A stretch of 64,000 bases of DNA from Candidatus Azobacteroides sp. (GCA_009783445.1 WRFY01000125.1:1-64000); one strand, 5' to 3'. Shown: positions 30,596 through 41,066, counted from the stretch's first letter. The notes: generated from the sequence alone by a model not told the origin. Numbers and translations are program-made.

Positions 30596-30656
30596 CCTGA
30601 AGGTAAATTTCATCCGTTTAAGGCTGAAAACTTTCTAAATCAATAGCGTAAGACGG
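30596..30656 (+). repeat. Copy A of a diverged 61-nt intergenic repeat (copy B at 60981-61041)
   Basis: Ungapped alignment of both loci by eye gives 43/61 identical positions. Confidence 0.5.
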
Positions 30657-30715
30657 TTCCCTCCGAATCGGAATGGAATCTAAAATAAAGCCTTTTCAGG
30701 CCTTGATGCCATACG

Positions 30716-30753
30716 TAAAAAAAAAAGCTGCTCAAAAAATTTTTTTTGAACAG
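30716..30753 (-). terminator. Rho-independent terminator downstream of tRNA-Thr
   Basis: Minus strand: CTGTTCAAAAAAAATTTTTTGAGCAG hairpin followed by CTTTTTTTTTT. Confidence 0.75.
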
Positions 30754-30770
30754 TCTCTTCCTTTTTTCTG

Positions 30771-30843
30771 AGCCACTGACCAGATTCGAACTGGTGACCT
30801 ACGCGTTACGAATGCGTTGCTCTACCGACTGAGCTACAGTGGC
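30771..30843 (-). tRNA. tRNA-Thr (anticodon CGT)
   Basis: GCCACTG/CAGTGGC acceptor, GCTC/GAGC D arm, loop TTCGTAA with CGT anticodon, T arm with GTTCGAA; CCA not encoded. Confidence 0.93.
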
Positions 30844-30850
30844 CAATATT

Positions 30851-31297
30851 TTATTGTATCAATCCTTTCAAAAATGTATTCAATTCTTTCTCTACATGTC
30901 CCCAAAAATCCCCTTCTAACTTCAGGGTATCATCGTCTATAAAAATCAGTTCATCAGTCACAATAAAATCGGCGTCAATCAAATTAACCGAAAAAGGTTT
31001 GCAAATAAACTTTTTCTCGAAAACATGTTCTTTTTCCAATTCTTTGAGAACAAACTTAGCAGCAAACCGCACTTCCTTGAGAGAATCGTCGTCTAATAGA
31101 ATATTTTTATCTGTTAAATTGACGGAATACAATGGATTCTCCGTATCGTCAAAAAAGTTCAGCATCTGGTTTTCTACATCGTAATAGATGTATAAGTCGC
31201 TTAAAGAACCTCCTGCATCAGCGAGTTGATAATTTTCAAGGCTTTTTACGACTGCAACTTTCAATTCAGACTCCAGACTTTTATTGATTGCTTTCAT
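30851..31297 (-). CDS. Conserved hypothetical cytosolic protein
   Basis: ORF starting MKAINKSLESELKVAVVKSLENYQLADAGGSL; no family recognised. Confidence 0.55.
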   Translation of the reverse strand: MKAINKSLESELKVAVVKSLENYQLADAGGSLSDLYIYYDVENQMLNFFDDTENPLYSVNLTDKNILLDDDSLKEVRFAAKFVLKELEKEHVFEKKFICKPFSVNLIDADFIVTDELIFIDDDTLKLEGDFWGHVEKELNTFLKGLIQ

Positions 31298-31416
31298 GCG
31301 GCAAAGGTAAATAAAAATTAAAGAAAACACAAATTCTTAACTTTGAAAAAATAAAACCGAAAAGAAAGCATTGTTTGTATAAATTGCCAATTTTTTTGAA
31401 CTTTATTGGACAAAGG

Positions 31417-31448
31417 TTTGCAAAAGTCGTCGAACCGGTTTACTTTTG
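31417..31448 (+). promoter_or_regulatory. Putative primary-sigma promoter of the GH11-GH43 gene
   Basis: TTTG (31417-31420), N20, TACTTTTG (31441-31448), matching the Bacteroidota TTTG / TAnnTTTG pattern. Confidence 0.55.
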
Positions 31449-31513
31449 TAAGCATTATATTATTATACCGGACTAAAGAGGTGGTTGAGCATAATCTAAA
31501 TTCTAATAAAAAT

Positions 31514-33886
31514 ATGAAACAATTTATGTTATTTTCCTTTCTATGGCTGATTTTTGGTTTATTTGCACAGGCGCAGAGCGTCTTAGAGAAAACCCCTCGT
31601 CGGGGATTTGATGTTGTAAAGAACGGCGCTCTTCAAGGCTTGCACGACGGATTCGATTACGAACTGTGGTGGGATAGCGGCGATGTCGATATGATCCTGA
31701 ATGAAGGAGGTACATTCGAGTGCAGTTGGAACAATATCAACAATGCTCTGTTCCGTACAGGCAAAAAATTCGACTCTACCAAAACTTACGAAGAAATGGG
31801 TACTATGTCTCTCAATTATAGCTGCGACTACCAGCCGAACGGCAATTCGTATCTATGCGTCTACGGTTGGTCTGTTGATCCGCTGGTAGAGTTTTACATT
31901 GTAGAAGCATGGGGACATTGGCGTCCGCCCGGTGCAGAATCCATGGGGACTATCGAAATGGACGGCGGCACGTACGATATCTATGAGACTACGCGCGTCA
32001 ATCAACCTTCCATTCAGGGCGACACGACTTTTCAACAATACTGGAGCGTTCGTACCGAGAGAAAAACCAGCGGGACCGTATCTGTCAGCGAACATTTCAA
32101 AGCGTGGAAAGCAATGGGTTTGGAGTTGGGAAAGTTATATGAGGTTGCGCTGTGCGTCGAAGGCTATCAGAGCAAAGGAACTGCCAATGTATACGACTTT
32201 ACGCTGACCATTGGCGACGCCACGTTTGGCGCAAAAGATAAAAATGCTCCGCTTTTCACTCAATTTACCTATCGCGGCGATGATCCGGTATACAAGGAAA
32301 ATCCTTTGAAGCCAGATGAATTTTATACGCCGATCTTGCAAGGATGTTATCCTGATCCGAGCATTACGCGCAAAGGAAATGATTATTATTTGGTGACTTC
32401 GTCGTTTGTCATGGTTCCGGGAGTACCCATTTTTTATTCCAACGACTTGGTAAATTGGCGGCAAATAGGGCATGTACTCGATCGTCCGTCACAATTGAAA
32501 GTACAGGATGCCGGCATCAGCTCCGGTATATACGCTCCGCAAATTCTGTACAATCCGTATAACGATACGTTTTATATGATTACCACGCATATTGCCGCCG
32601 GTTTAGGCAATATCGTCGTAAAAACCAAAGATCCGGCCCAGGGATGGAGCGATCCTTTCAAACAGCAATTTGATGGAATCGATCCGTCGCTTTTCTTCGA
32701 CGACGATGGGAAGGCATACATAGTTCACAATGACGCTCCGGATCGTGGAAAAGAACAGTATGAAGGACATCGCGTCATTAAAATTTGGGAATACGATTTG
32801 GAAAAAGATCAGGTGATTCCCGGTACCGATCAAATGATTGTGGACGGCGGCGTGGACATTACCCAAAAACCCATTTGGATTGAAGCGCCTCATATCTATA
32901 AGAAAAACGGACGTTACTATCTTATGTGCGCCGAAGGCGGTACTGCCGACTGGCACAGCGAAGTGATTTTTGTGAGCGATCATCCCAAAGGACCTTACAT
33001 TCCTGCCGGCAGCAATCCCATTCTTACCCAAAGATATTTGTCGCAGGACCGGAAAAATAAGGTTGAGTGGGCGGGTCATGCTGATTTAGTTGAAGGCCCA
33101 GAAGGAAAGTATTATGGCGTTTTTCTGGCCATTCGTCCCAATGAAAAAAACAGGGTCAACATAGGCCGTGAAACATTTATATTGCCGGTAGACTGGAGCG
33201 GCGATTTTCCCGTTTTTGAAAATGGATTGATTCCTTTGTCTCCTAAATTGAAAATGTCTTCGGGAACATCCAACCAAACAGGCGAAAATGGATTTTTTCC
33301 CAATGGAAATTTTACGTTTGCCGATGACTTTACTTCCGACAAGTTGGATGATCGCTGGATTGGAGTCAGAGGAGGACGCGAGGATTTTATCCACAGGAAC
33401 ACAAGCGGTTTAAGAATCAAACCGTTCCCCGTAAATATACGAGAAGCAAAACCTACTTCTACTCTTTTTTACAGACAACAGCACAACAATTTCGAGGCAA
33501 CCGTAACGATAAACTACAAGCCGGCTTCGGCTTCCGAACTGGCAGGTTTGGTATGTTATCAAAGCGAGTCGTTTAACTATGTATTGGGCGTCACGCGAAA
33601 AGAACAGGATGATTGTATTGTACTTGTACGAACCGAACGCAAAGACAGCCAAAATAAATCTACTGTCGTCGCTTTCGAAAGGGTAGATTTAAGTAAGCCG
33701 ATAAAATTACAGGTAAAAGCTCAGGGAGACAATTATCAGTTCAATTATGCAATTGGCGATGGCGATTTGAAAAATTTGGGCGGTATTGTTTCGGGAGATA
33801 TCCTTTCAACCAACATTGCAGGCGGATTTACAGGCAGTCTGATTGGTTTGTATGCCACATCGGCAAATGATATCACGTCGTTTTAA
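31514..33886 (+). CDS. Secreted bimodular GH11 endo-xylanase + GH43 beta-xylosidase/arabinofuranosidase
   Basis: Signal peptide; GH11 motifs [18 protein letters not shown] and [24 protein letters not shown]...[14 protein letters not shown]43 motifs [40 protein letters not shown]-terminal beta-sandwich. Confidence 0.93.
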   Translation: MKQFMLFSFLWLIFGLFAQAQSVLEKTPRRGFDVVKNGALQGLHDGFDYELWWDSGDVDMILNEGGTFECSWNNINNALFRTGKKFDSTKTYEEMGTMSLNYSCDYQPNGNSYLCVYGWSVDPLVEFYIVEAWGHWRPPGAESMGTIEMDGGTYDIYETTRVNQPSIQGDTTFQQYWSVRTERKTSGTVSVSEHFKAWKAMGLELGKLYEVALCVEGYQSKGTANVYDFTLTIGDATFGAKDKNAPLFTQFTYRGDDPVYKENPLKPDEFYTPILQGCYPDPSITRKGNDYYLVTSSFVMVPGVPIFYSNDLVNWRQIGHVLDRPSQLKVQDAGISSGIYAPQILYNPYNDTFYMITTHIAAGLGNIVVKTKDPAQGWSDPFKQQFDGIDPSLFFDDDGKAYIVHNDAPDRGKEQYEGHRVIKIWEYDLEKDQVIPGTDQMIVDGGVDITQKPIWIEAPHIYKKNGRYYLMCAEGGTADWHSEVIFVSDHPKGPYIPAGSNPILTQRYLSQDRKNKVEWAGHADLVEGPEGKYYGVFLAIRPNEKNRVNIGRETFILPVDWSGDFPVFENGLIPLSPKLKMSSGTSNQTGENGFFPNGNFTFADDFTSDKLDDRWIGVRGGREDFIHRNTSGLRIKPFPVNIREAKPTSTLFYRQQHNNFEATVTINYKPASASELAGLVCYQSESFNYVLGVTRKEQDDCIVLVRTERKDSQNKSTVVAFERVDLSKPIKLQVKAQGDNYQFNYAIGDGDLKNLGGIVSGDILSTNIAGGFTGSLIGLYATSANDITSF

Positions 33887-33892
33887 GAGGAC

Positions 33893-33980
33893 ACGTAAAT
33901 GACGCGCCTTATCTAAATGAACGCAGATTTTAATTTTATTTTTTATCTGCGTTCATTCGTATAGGATGTGTTATTTGCGT
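33893..33980. repeat. REP-like intergenic palindrome
   Basis: Perfect core AATGAACGCAGAT / ATCTGCGTTCATT (33916-33928, 33945-33957) plus outer arms differing only by transitions. Confidence 0.75.
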
Positions 33981-33981
33981 T

Positions 33982-34218
33982 CTATTTCAACCTTTTTATA
34001 TACTTTATCACTCGAGTTATACTGAAAGCCAATAAACCCAATACTACAATTGTCAAGACGAGAACGCCCGGCAAGAAAATATCTTTGCCGGCAGCCCTAT
34101 CTTCAATAAATAATTTTATAAACGTTCCTATGGCTACTATACAACATAAACTGATGATACCCCACACAATAAGATTCTTTATAAAAATAAACTTTTTTAC
34201 GCTTTCTTTCATAGACAT
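33982..34218 (-). CDS. Small two-TM membrane protein, function unknown
   Basis: 78 aa with two hydrophobic segments. Confidence 0.4.
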   Translation of the reverse strand: MSMKESVKKFIFIKNLIVWGIISLCCIVAIGTFIKLFIEDRAAGKDIFLPGVLVLTIVVLGLLAFSITRVIKYIKRLK

Positions 34219-34427
34219 TTTCTATATTTAATTATTTACAATCACTACGGATCGACTAAAATTTCAAAAAGAAGCAAAGGTAGTCAAAAAATTTAGTCAG
34301 TCAGCCGCTATTCAAACAAATCATCAAACGGTAAGAATCTTAACGAAACTCAACATTTCCGCTGCAAAGCGTGTAATTGGAACTTATGAATTAAATTTCG
34401 CCCCAGTTGATTTAATACACGATTTTT

Positions 34428-35204
34428 TTAATCCATTCCCATTTTTTCCATTAATTTTTTTACCGCTTCTTCCGGACTGTTGGTTTCTACCAATAAACTG
34501 ATAAATTGGCTGCCGATAATGGCTCCAGCTGCATTTTCAAAAGCTGCCGCAAGCGTTTCCTTGTTGGAAATTCCAAAACCAATCAAACGCGGATTCCGCA
34601 AATTCATGTGGTTGATACGTCGAAAATAAGCTTGCTTTGTTTCGTCAAAAGTATTTTGCGCGCCGGTGATTGCCGCCGAGGAAACCATATAAATGAAACC
34701 ATCGGTATGCGTATCTATCTGGCGTATGCGTTCTTCAGATGTTTCAGGCGTAATCAACAAAATCATTTTCAAATCGTATAAATCGGCAACAGGTTTATAT
34801 TCCATCAAATAATCTCTGAAAGGCAAATCCGGAATAATCATTCCAGAAATACCCGTTCGTTGACAATCTTTGCAGAAATTTTCAAAACCATATTGCATGA
34901 CCGGATTCAAATATCCCATCCAAATCAGAGGAATATGAATTTCATTCTGAGCGGATTCTAACTGGGAAAAAAGAATTTTCAGGCTCATGCCGTTGCGAAG
35001 GGCAGAAGCGCTGCTTTTTTGAATAACCGGCCCATCGGCCATCGGATCGGAGAATGGCATTCCAACTTCAATCAAATCGACTCCTTTTTCCTGCAATTCT
35101 TTGATAATCTGAACGGTATCATTCAATTGAGGAAATCCTGCCGTAAAATAAACCGAAAGAATGCCTCTGGTCTTACGTTGAAATAAAGCATTTATTTTGT
35201 TCAT
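34428..35204 (-). CDS. trpA: Tryptophan synthase alpha subunit
   Basis: [30 protein letters not shown]. Confidence 0.96.
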   Translation of the reverse strand: MNKINALFQRKTRGILSVYFTAGFPQLNDTVQIIKELQEKGVDLIEVGMPFSDPMADGPVIQKSSASALRNGMSLKILFSQLESAQNEIHIPLIWMGYLNPVMQYGFENFCKDCQRTGISGMIIPDLPFRDYLMEYKPVADLYDLKMILLITPETSEERIRQIDTHTDGFIYMVSSAAITGAQNTFDETKQAYFRRINHMNLRNPRLIGFGISNKETLAAAFENAAGAIIGSQFISLLVETNSPEEAVKKLMEKMGMD

Positions 35205-35225
35205 TGTTATGTGTACCTATATTTG

Positions 35226-35909
35226 CTATGATCTATTTTTCTTCCATTTTTCGTTTTCTAAAGGAACCTCGCCGACAGGCAATTTATTAGCCTGAATAAA
35301 AGGCAAAAGAAAGTCTTGTATCCGGCTAATATCTTTCAAACCGGGTGAAATTTCAAACCGGCTATTCAAATCAACCGCATACAACTGAGGAATATTGCAT
35401 TGCCGGATGATTTCAAAATCGTTCTTGTCGATGCCTCCGCTTAAAAAAAACGGTTTTTTACTTGAATAGGAGCTAAGAATTCGCCAATCGAATTTTTTTC
35501 CGGAGCCGCCATACAGAGGCGTTCGGGCGTCGAACAGGAAATAATCGCAAACGGTTTCATAGCAAGCGGTTTTTTCCAAATCTTTCCCCTTTTCAATTTG
35601 AAAAGCTTTAATGATTTTTATTCCTTTATCCTTCAATCTTTTGCATAAATCTGGCGATTCCGATCCATGCAATTGAAGCATTTGCAATCCGTATTGTTCC
35701 TTTTTTTTCCATATATTTTCTTCGTTTTCATCCACAAAAACGCCTACCTTTTGTACGTTGGACGGGACAATGCCTAACTCGCCTGCATTCAAGCTGCCGG
35801 CATATCGGGGCGACTTTTCATAAAAAATCAAGCCTATCAGGTCGATCGGAAGGCGCAACAAATCGTTTATATTGTCTGGATATTTCATCCCGCAAACTTT
35901 TATTTTCAT
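35226..35909 (-). CDS. trpF: Phosphoribosylanthranilate isomerase
   Basis: MKIKVCGMKYPDNI, LQLHGSESPDLC, PFFLSGGIDKNDF. Confidence 0.93.
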   Translation of the reverse strand: MKIKVCGMKYPDNINDLLRLPIDLIGLIFYEKSPRYAGSLNAGELGIVPSNVQKVGVFVDENEENIWKKKEQYGLQMLQLHGSESPDLCKRLKDKGIKIIKAFQIEKGKDLEKTACYETVCDYFLFDARTPLYGGSGKKFDWRILSSYSSKKPFFLSGGIDKNDFEIIRQCNIPQLYAVDLNSRFEISPGLKDISRIQDFLLPFIQANKLPVGEVPLENEKWKKNRS

Positions 35910-35934
35910 ATAGCGCACTCAGTTTTTTATTCAG

Positions 35935-36720
35935 TCAATCAAAATGGGTGATAAACTCCTGCAAGGCTTGTCCCGGATGATCTTTTTTCATAAAAATTTC
36001 CCCCATCAAAAAGCCGTTAAAACCTTCAACTAAGAGATGCTTTATCGTTGCAGGATCAGAAAGTCCGCTTTCCGAAATTTTGAAATATTCATCCGGTATT
36101 GGATGCGCCAAATCGAGACTGCATTGAACATCTGTATCGAATGTCTTCAAATTCCGGTTATTAATTCCCACTACATCCACTAAAGGCTGGATATAATCCA
36201 ATTCGTCGCGGTTGTGAATTTCCAACAAAACTTCCATATCTAATTCATGAGCAATCGCAGAAAATTGCAAAGATTCTTCCTTTGTCAAACAGGCTGCAAT
36301 CAATAAAACAACGTCTGCGCCCAAAACTTTGGACTGGTATATCTGGTAAGCATCCACAATAAAATCTTTCCGCAAAATGGGTATTTTCGTAACCGCTTTT
36401 CGCGCTTTTTTGAAATCGGAAAAAGAACCGCCAAAAAACGATTCGTCGGTCAAAACAGAAATCGCCGCAGCGCCTGCATCTTCATACTCTTTTACAATCG
36501 TTTCCACACAAGCGTTGGGATGTATCCAGCCCTTGGACGGTGACCGACGTTTGAATTCGGCTACAATACCCGGCGGCGAATCGGCCAACGACTGCCGAAA
36601 CGAAATTTTTTCGTGCGCCCAAACATGCAGCAAATTTCTCAGATGCGAAAGAGAAACGGCATCCTTTTGCCGAGCTACTTCCAAGCGTTTGCGAGCGCAA
36701 ATGGTTTCAAGAATGTTCAT
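35935..36720 (-). CDS. trpC: Indole-3-glycerol-phosphate synthase
   Basis: VAEFKRRSPSKGWI, ISVLTDESFFGGSFSDF, ILRKDFIVDAYQIYQSKVLGADVVLLIAA. Confidence 0.96.
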   Translation of the reverse strand: MNILETICARKRLEVARQKDAVSLSHLRNLLHVWAHEKISFRQSLADSPPGIVAEFKRRSPSKGWIHPNACVETIVKEYEDAGAAAISVLTDESFFGGSFSDFKKARKAVTKIPILRKDFIVDAYQIYQSKVLGADVVLLIAACLTKEESLQFSAIAHELDMEVLLEIHNRDELDYIQPLVDVVGINNRNLKTFDTDVQCSLDLAHPIPDEYFKISESGLSDPATIKHLLVEGFNGFLMGEIFMKKDHPGQALQEFITHFD

Positions 36721-36727
36721 CTGTTTA

Positions 36728-37741
36728 TCAACTGTTTAATTCTAAAAATCGCTCCCATGTTTTTCTCGCTTTTCCAGATTCCAGCGAATCCCGCGCTATT
36801 TCGATGCAAGTTTGCATATCCAATTGAGGCTCAATTGTTTGAATAGCTACCGCCGAATTGATCAACACAACGTTTTTTCGGGCTTCCGTCGTTTCGTTAT
36901 GGATCACTTCATCCAATATCCGGGCGGCTTTTGGAGGCGTATCTCCACCATACAATTCAAGCGGATCTATCTTCTGAAAACCCAATTGTTCGGGCGTATA
37001 CATATTTTCCTCGTAATTGCGAATGATTTTGAAAGCGCTGGTCAATGATATTTCATCATAACCATCGAGACTGTGGACAATCGCAAATTCATTGCCGCTT
37101 TCCTGGTAAATATAATTATACAAACGCGCCATTTTCAAATCATAAACTCCCAAAACCTGCCGTTTGGGCAGCACGGGATTCACAATAGGCCCCAAAATAT
37201 TAAAAAATGTTCTAACAGCCAGTGATTTACGTACAGGAGCAACAATTTTCAAAGCCGGATTGAACAATGGGGCATGAAGATAGGCAAAATGAGTTTCGTC
37301 CAATGATTTTTTGTGTAAATTTATATCTTTGGAAAATTTCACTCCGTGTTCTTCCATCACATTCGACGCTCCGCTCACGGAAGTCGCCCCATAGTTTCCG
37401 TGTTTCACTACTTCGTATCCGGCCCCTGCGGCGACTAAACAGGCGGCTGTCGAAATATTGAACGTATTTTTTCCGTCGCCTCCGGTGCCTACAATATCAA
37501 TTGGATTATAATCTCTTAATTCGTCCATGTTTACGCGCATTTCCAATAATGCCTCGCGAAAGCCGAGAATCTCGTCCACACTGACGCTCCGCATGAAATA
37601 AACTGTGATAAAGGCCGCAATCTGACTTTCGTTGTATCGGCCTTCCGCCATATTCGTCAAAATAGTCTTCGCTTCGTCGCGCGTCAAGTATTGATGTTCA
37701 AACAAACCATTCAATACCTCCGAAAATGTTTTTTGTGTCAT
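36728..37741 (-). CDS. trpD: Anthranilate phosphoribosyltransferase
   Basis: DIVGTGGDGKNTFNISTAACLVAAGAGYEVVKHGNYGATS. Confidence 0.96.
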   Translation of the reverse strand: MTQKTFSEVLNGLFEHQYLTRDEAKTILTNMAEGRYNESQIAAFITVYFMRSVSVDEILGFREALLEMRVNMDELRDYNPIDIVGTGGDGKNTFNISTAACLVAAGAGYEVVKHGNYGATSVSGASNVMEEHGVKFSKDINLHKKSLDETHFAYLHAPLFNPALKIVAPVRKSLAVRTFFNILGPIVNPVLPKRQVLGVYDLKMARLYNYIYQESGNEFAIVHSLDGYDEISLTSAFKIIRNYEENMYTPEQLGFQKIDPLELYGGDTPPKAARILDEVIHNETTEARKNVVLINSAVAIQTIEPQLDMQTCIEIARDSLESGKARKTWERFLELNS

Positions 37742-37752
37742 CTTTTTAACTA

Positions 37753-38319
37753 TTAACCATTCAAAAATCGAGCAACAATTTCTTTACCATAAGGCGTCAA
37801 TATCGATTCGGGATGAAATTGCAGACCGTGTACCTCCCATTTTTTGTGCTTCAAGGCCATAATTTGTCCCTTTTCGTCTGTTGCCGTAACGGTCAATTCC
37901 GCCGGAAAATCCTCGTTGCTGACCAACCATGAATGGTATCTCCCTGCCTCAAAACTTTCGGGCAAACCGTCGAAAATCCGATGAGGAGCAATAACTTTGA
38001 CCGGAGTAGCTACTCCGTGGTATACATCTTCCATGTTAATCAACTTCCCTCCGAAAGCTTCTGCAATGGCCTGATGTCCCAAACAAATGCCTAACAAACT
38101 TTTGGTCGGAGCAAATTGTCGGATCAATGGAAGCAACAAACCGGCTTCGCTCGGAATTCCCGGTCCGGGCGACAAAATGATCTTGTCGAACTTTTCGATT
38201 TCTTCCAAGCGGATTTTATCATTTCGGTGGACTTCCACCTCCTTGTATCCCAATTCTTTCACTAAGTGTGCTATATTGTAGGTAAAAGAATCGTAATTAT
38301 CAAAAATCAATATTTTCAT
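37753..38319 (-). CDS. trpG: Anthranilate synthase component II (glutamine amidotransferase)
   Basis: MKILIFDNYDSFTYN, ILSPGPGIPSEAG, LGICLGHQAIAEAFGG. Confidence 0.95.
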   Translation of the reverse strand: MKILIFDNYDSFTYNIAHLVKELGYKEVEVHRNDKIRLEEIEKFDKIILSPGPGIPSEAGLLLPLIRQFAPTKSLLGICLGHQAIAEAFGGKLINMEDVYHGVATPVKVIAPHRIFDGLPESFEAGRYHSWLVSNEDFPAELTVTATDEKGQIMALKHKKWEVHGLQFHPESILTPYGKEIVARFLNG

Positions 38320-38333
38320 GTGTTTCGCAAACT

Positions 38334-39746
38334 TCAATTGATTATTTTTTCCGCAGCGTCAATCGCTTTCTTCAAAGCGCCCAATTTATTATTTACTTCT
38401 TGCAGTTCGGATGCTTCCTGAGAACGGGAAACGATTCCGGCTCCCGCCTGGTAGTACAATACATTATTTTTGCTGAGAAAGGAACGAATCGTGATGGCTT
38501 GATTCAAATCGCCGTTTAATCCAACGTAACCGATCGATCCTCCATAAGCGCCCCTGTTGTAAGGTTCTATCTCGCGAATCAATTCCATAGCGCGTACTTT
38601 CGGCGCTCCCGAAAGAGTACCTGCCGGAAAAGTATCCGCATAAATCTGAAGCGTATTGCTTCCCTCTTTCACTTCGCCTACAACCCTCGAAACTAAGTGA
38701 ATGACATGCGAATAATATTGCACCTCTTTGTAAAAATCTACATGGACATTTTCTGCATTTTTACTTAAATCGTTTCGCGCCAAATCGACCAGCATCACAT
38801 GTTCGGCATTTTCTTTGGGATCATTCAATAAATCTTGAGCCAGTTCTTTATCTTTTTCGTCGTCGCCCGTCCGTTGAAAAGTTCCAGCAATGGGATCGAT
38901 ATACGCCCGTTTTCCGGAAATCCGGCAATGCGTTTCAGGACTTGAACCAAAAATACGAAAAGAACCAAAATCAAAATAAAACAGATAAGGAGACGGATTG
39001 ATGGAACGTAAAGCACGATATACTTTGAAATCGTCGCCCGAAAAGGCTTGCGAAAAACAGCGGGACAAAACAATTTGAAAAACGTCGCCTCGTTTGCAGT
39101 GTTGAATTCCCTGCCTCACCATGGAGCGGTACGTTTCGTCGCTGACAAGCGATTTTTCTTCTCCTTTCGTAGAAAAATTGTAAGAAGCATAATTTCGATT
39201 GTTCAAAATAGCCAGTACTTCATCCATTCGGCTGGCTTCTTCTTCCATCGCATTTTCTATAATGGTCATTTCATTTTTAAACTGATTGACCACAATAATG
39301 TAGCGGTAAAAAATGTAAACCATATCAGGAATCATACTTCCTTCAAAATTACTTTTACCCGGGACAATATCTTCGAAATATTGAACAGCGTCGTAAGCTG
39401 TATAACCGAAAAAACCATTGTAAGTAGTCGTATTCCCATCGTTTTTTCTTTCAAAAGAACGAATAAACTGGTTCAACAACAAGGGAATCGATTCTCCTTT
39501 TTCCAATCTTCTTTCTTTCCTGCTTTTATCAGGATACTCCATGCAGATATTTCCGTCTTTCACTTCAAAGCGAGCCATCGAATTCAAACCGATAAACGAA
39601 ACGGAATTTTCGTTTCCATGGAAATCGGAACTTTCCAACAACACCGATTCAGGAAAAACATCCCTCACTTTCAAATAAATGCCGACAGGCGTTTGCAAAT
39701 CCGCCAAAACCGTTTTGCATTGCGTACAAATCGTCACTTTCTTCAT
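38334..39746 (-). CDS. trpE: Anthranilate synthase component I
   Basis: DVFQIVLSRCFSQAF, RIFGSSPETH, TFPAGTLSGAPKVRAMELI; start refined to MKKVTIC. Confidence 0.95.
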   Translation of the reverse strand: MKKVTICTQCKTVLADLQTPVGIYLKVRDVFPESVLLESSDFHGNENSVSFIGLNSMARFEVKDGNICMEYPDKSRKERRLEKGESIPLLLNQFIRSFERKNDGNTTTYNGFFGYTAYDAVQYFEDIVPGKSNFEGSMIPDMVYIFYRYIIVVNQFKNEMTIIENAMEEEASRMDEVLAILNNRNYASYNFSTKGEEKSLVSDETYRSMVRQGIQHCKRGDVFQIVLSRCFSQAFSGDDFKVYRALRSINPSPYLFYFDFGSFRIFGSSPETHCRISGKRAYIDPIAGTFQRTGDDEKDKELAQDLLNDPKENAEHVMLVDLARNDLSKNAENVHVDFYKEVQYYSHVIHLVSRVVGEVKEGSNTLQIYADTFPAGTLSGAPKVRAMELIREIEPYNRGAYGGSIGYVGLNGDLNQAITIRSFLSKNNVLYYQAGAGIVSRSQEASELQEVNNKLGALKKAIDAAEKIIN

Positions 39747-39753
39747 ACCCTCG

Positions 39754-40953
39754 TTACTGATCTTTCTCATTACTGATTTTCTGATTCACATACGTTTCCA
39801 TATCCTTATCCCCCCTACCCGACAAGCACAAAACAACCACCTGATCTGGAGCGAATTTTTTTCTTTTGAAAACGGCTAAAGCATGAGCCGATTCCAACGC
39901 GGGAATAATTCCTTCCAAACGAGTCAATTCCATAGCCGCCTGCAAAGCTTCGTCGTCGTCGATCGCCAACACTTCGGATCGACCCTGCTTAGCCATGTTC
40001 GCATGCATAGGTCCGATTCCCGGATAATCCAATCCCGCCGAAATAGAATACGGTTCTTCAATCTGTCCATCAGGCGTTTGCATCAACAAGGTTTTGGCTC
40101 CATGAATAATTCCCACGCTGCCCAAGTGAATCGTAGCCGCCGATTGTCCCGAATGTATTCCTTTGCCCCCAGCTTCTGCTAAAATAATTTTCACTTGTGG
40201 ATTATCAATGTATTCGTACATGGCGCCTCCCGCATTGCTCCCTCCGCCTACGCAAGCGATCAGATAATCGGGATAGTCTCGTCCTTCTTTCCCCATCAAC
40301 TGTTTCTTTATCTCTTTACTGATAATAGATTGCAGACGTACCACCAAATCAGGATAAGGATGAGGCCCTACGGTAGATCCAATGATATAATGTGTATCGG
40401 CCGGATGGCAGCACCAATCGCGAATGGCTTCATTGGTGGCGTCTTTCAATGTGCGGTTTCCGCTATCGACCGAAACAACTTGAGCGCCAAGCATTTCCAT
40501 TTTCTGTACATTCAATTTTTGGCGTTCTACATCAGTTCTACCCATGTAGACGACGCATTCCATATTCATCAACGCACAAACCGTTGCGGTTGCTACTCCG
40601 TGCTGTCCGGCGCCAGTCTCAGCAATTATTCGGGTTTTGCCCATCCTCCGCGCCAATAGAATTTGACCTACCGTATTGTTGATTTTATGCGCTCCCGTAT
40701 GATTCAAATCCTCTCGCTTCAAGTAGATACGGCATCCGTATCGTTGCGATAAGCGTCCGGCCAGATACAGCGGCGTAGGACGGCCCACATAATCGGTCAA
40801 TAGGGCATGGTATTCCTGCTGAAATTCAGGATCATCGAGAATCTTCTGATAATTGTTTCGCAAAGATTCTACATTGGAATAGAGAATTTCTGGAATATAG
40901 GCGCCGCCAAAATCCCCATAGTATCCTTCTTCGTTGACATAAAAACTTTTCAT
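39754..40953 (-). CDS. trpB: Tryptophan synthase beta subunit
   Basis: YLKREDLNHTGAHKINN, AETGAGQHGVATA, CVGGGSNAGGAMYEY. Confidence 0.97.
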   Translation of the reverse strand: MKSFYVNEEGYYGDFGGAYIPEILYSNVESLRNNYQKILDDPEFQQEYHALLTDYVGRPTPLYLAGRLSQRYGCRIYLKREDLNHTGAHKINNTVGQILLARRMGKTRIIAETGAGQHGVATATVCALMNMECVVYMGRTDVERQKLNVQKMEMLGAQVVSVDSGNRTLKDATNEAIRDWCCHPADTHYIIGSTVGPHPYPDLVVRLQSIISKEIKKQLMGKEGRDYPDYLIACVGGGSNAGGAMYEYIDNPQVKIILAEAGGKGIHSGQSAATIHLGSVGIIHGAKTLLMQTPDGQIEEPYSISAGLDYPGIGPMHANMAKQGRSEVLAIDDDEALQAAMELTRLEGIIPALESAHALAVFKRKKFAPDQVVVLCLSGRGDKDMETYVNQKISNEKDQ

Positions 40954-40992
40954 TGATTCATTTGATTGTTTTAACGTGCTATCTCACAAGAA

Positions 40993-41021
40993 AAGGTCTG
41001 TTGTGAGTTACAACAGACCTT
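40993..41021 (-). terminator. Attenuator/terminator-like hairpin in the trp leader
   Basis: Minus strand AAGGTCTGTTGT-AACTC-ACAACAGACCTT (12-bp perfect stem) followed by TTCTTGT, 40 nt before trpB. Confidence 0.65.
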
Positions 41022-41066
41022 CTCTCGTTTGTTTTTTAATGTTTTATTTTTTTAGCATTTATTTTT

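Noticed and set aside
31514-33886. Type IX secretion C-terminal domain on the GH11-GH43 enzyme
   Set aside because: The C-terminus is a GH43-associated beta-sandwich with no recognisable CTD sorting signal.
39048-39776. 242-aa + strand ORF over trpE
   Set aside because: Antisense to well-conserved trpE; Phe/Arg/Ile-rich shadow translation.
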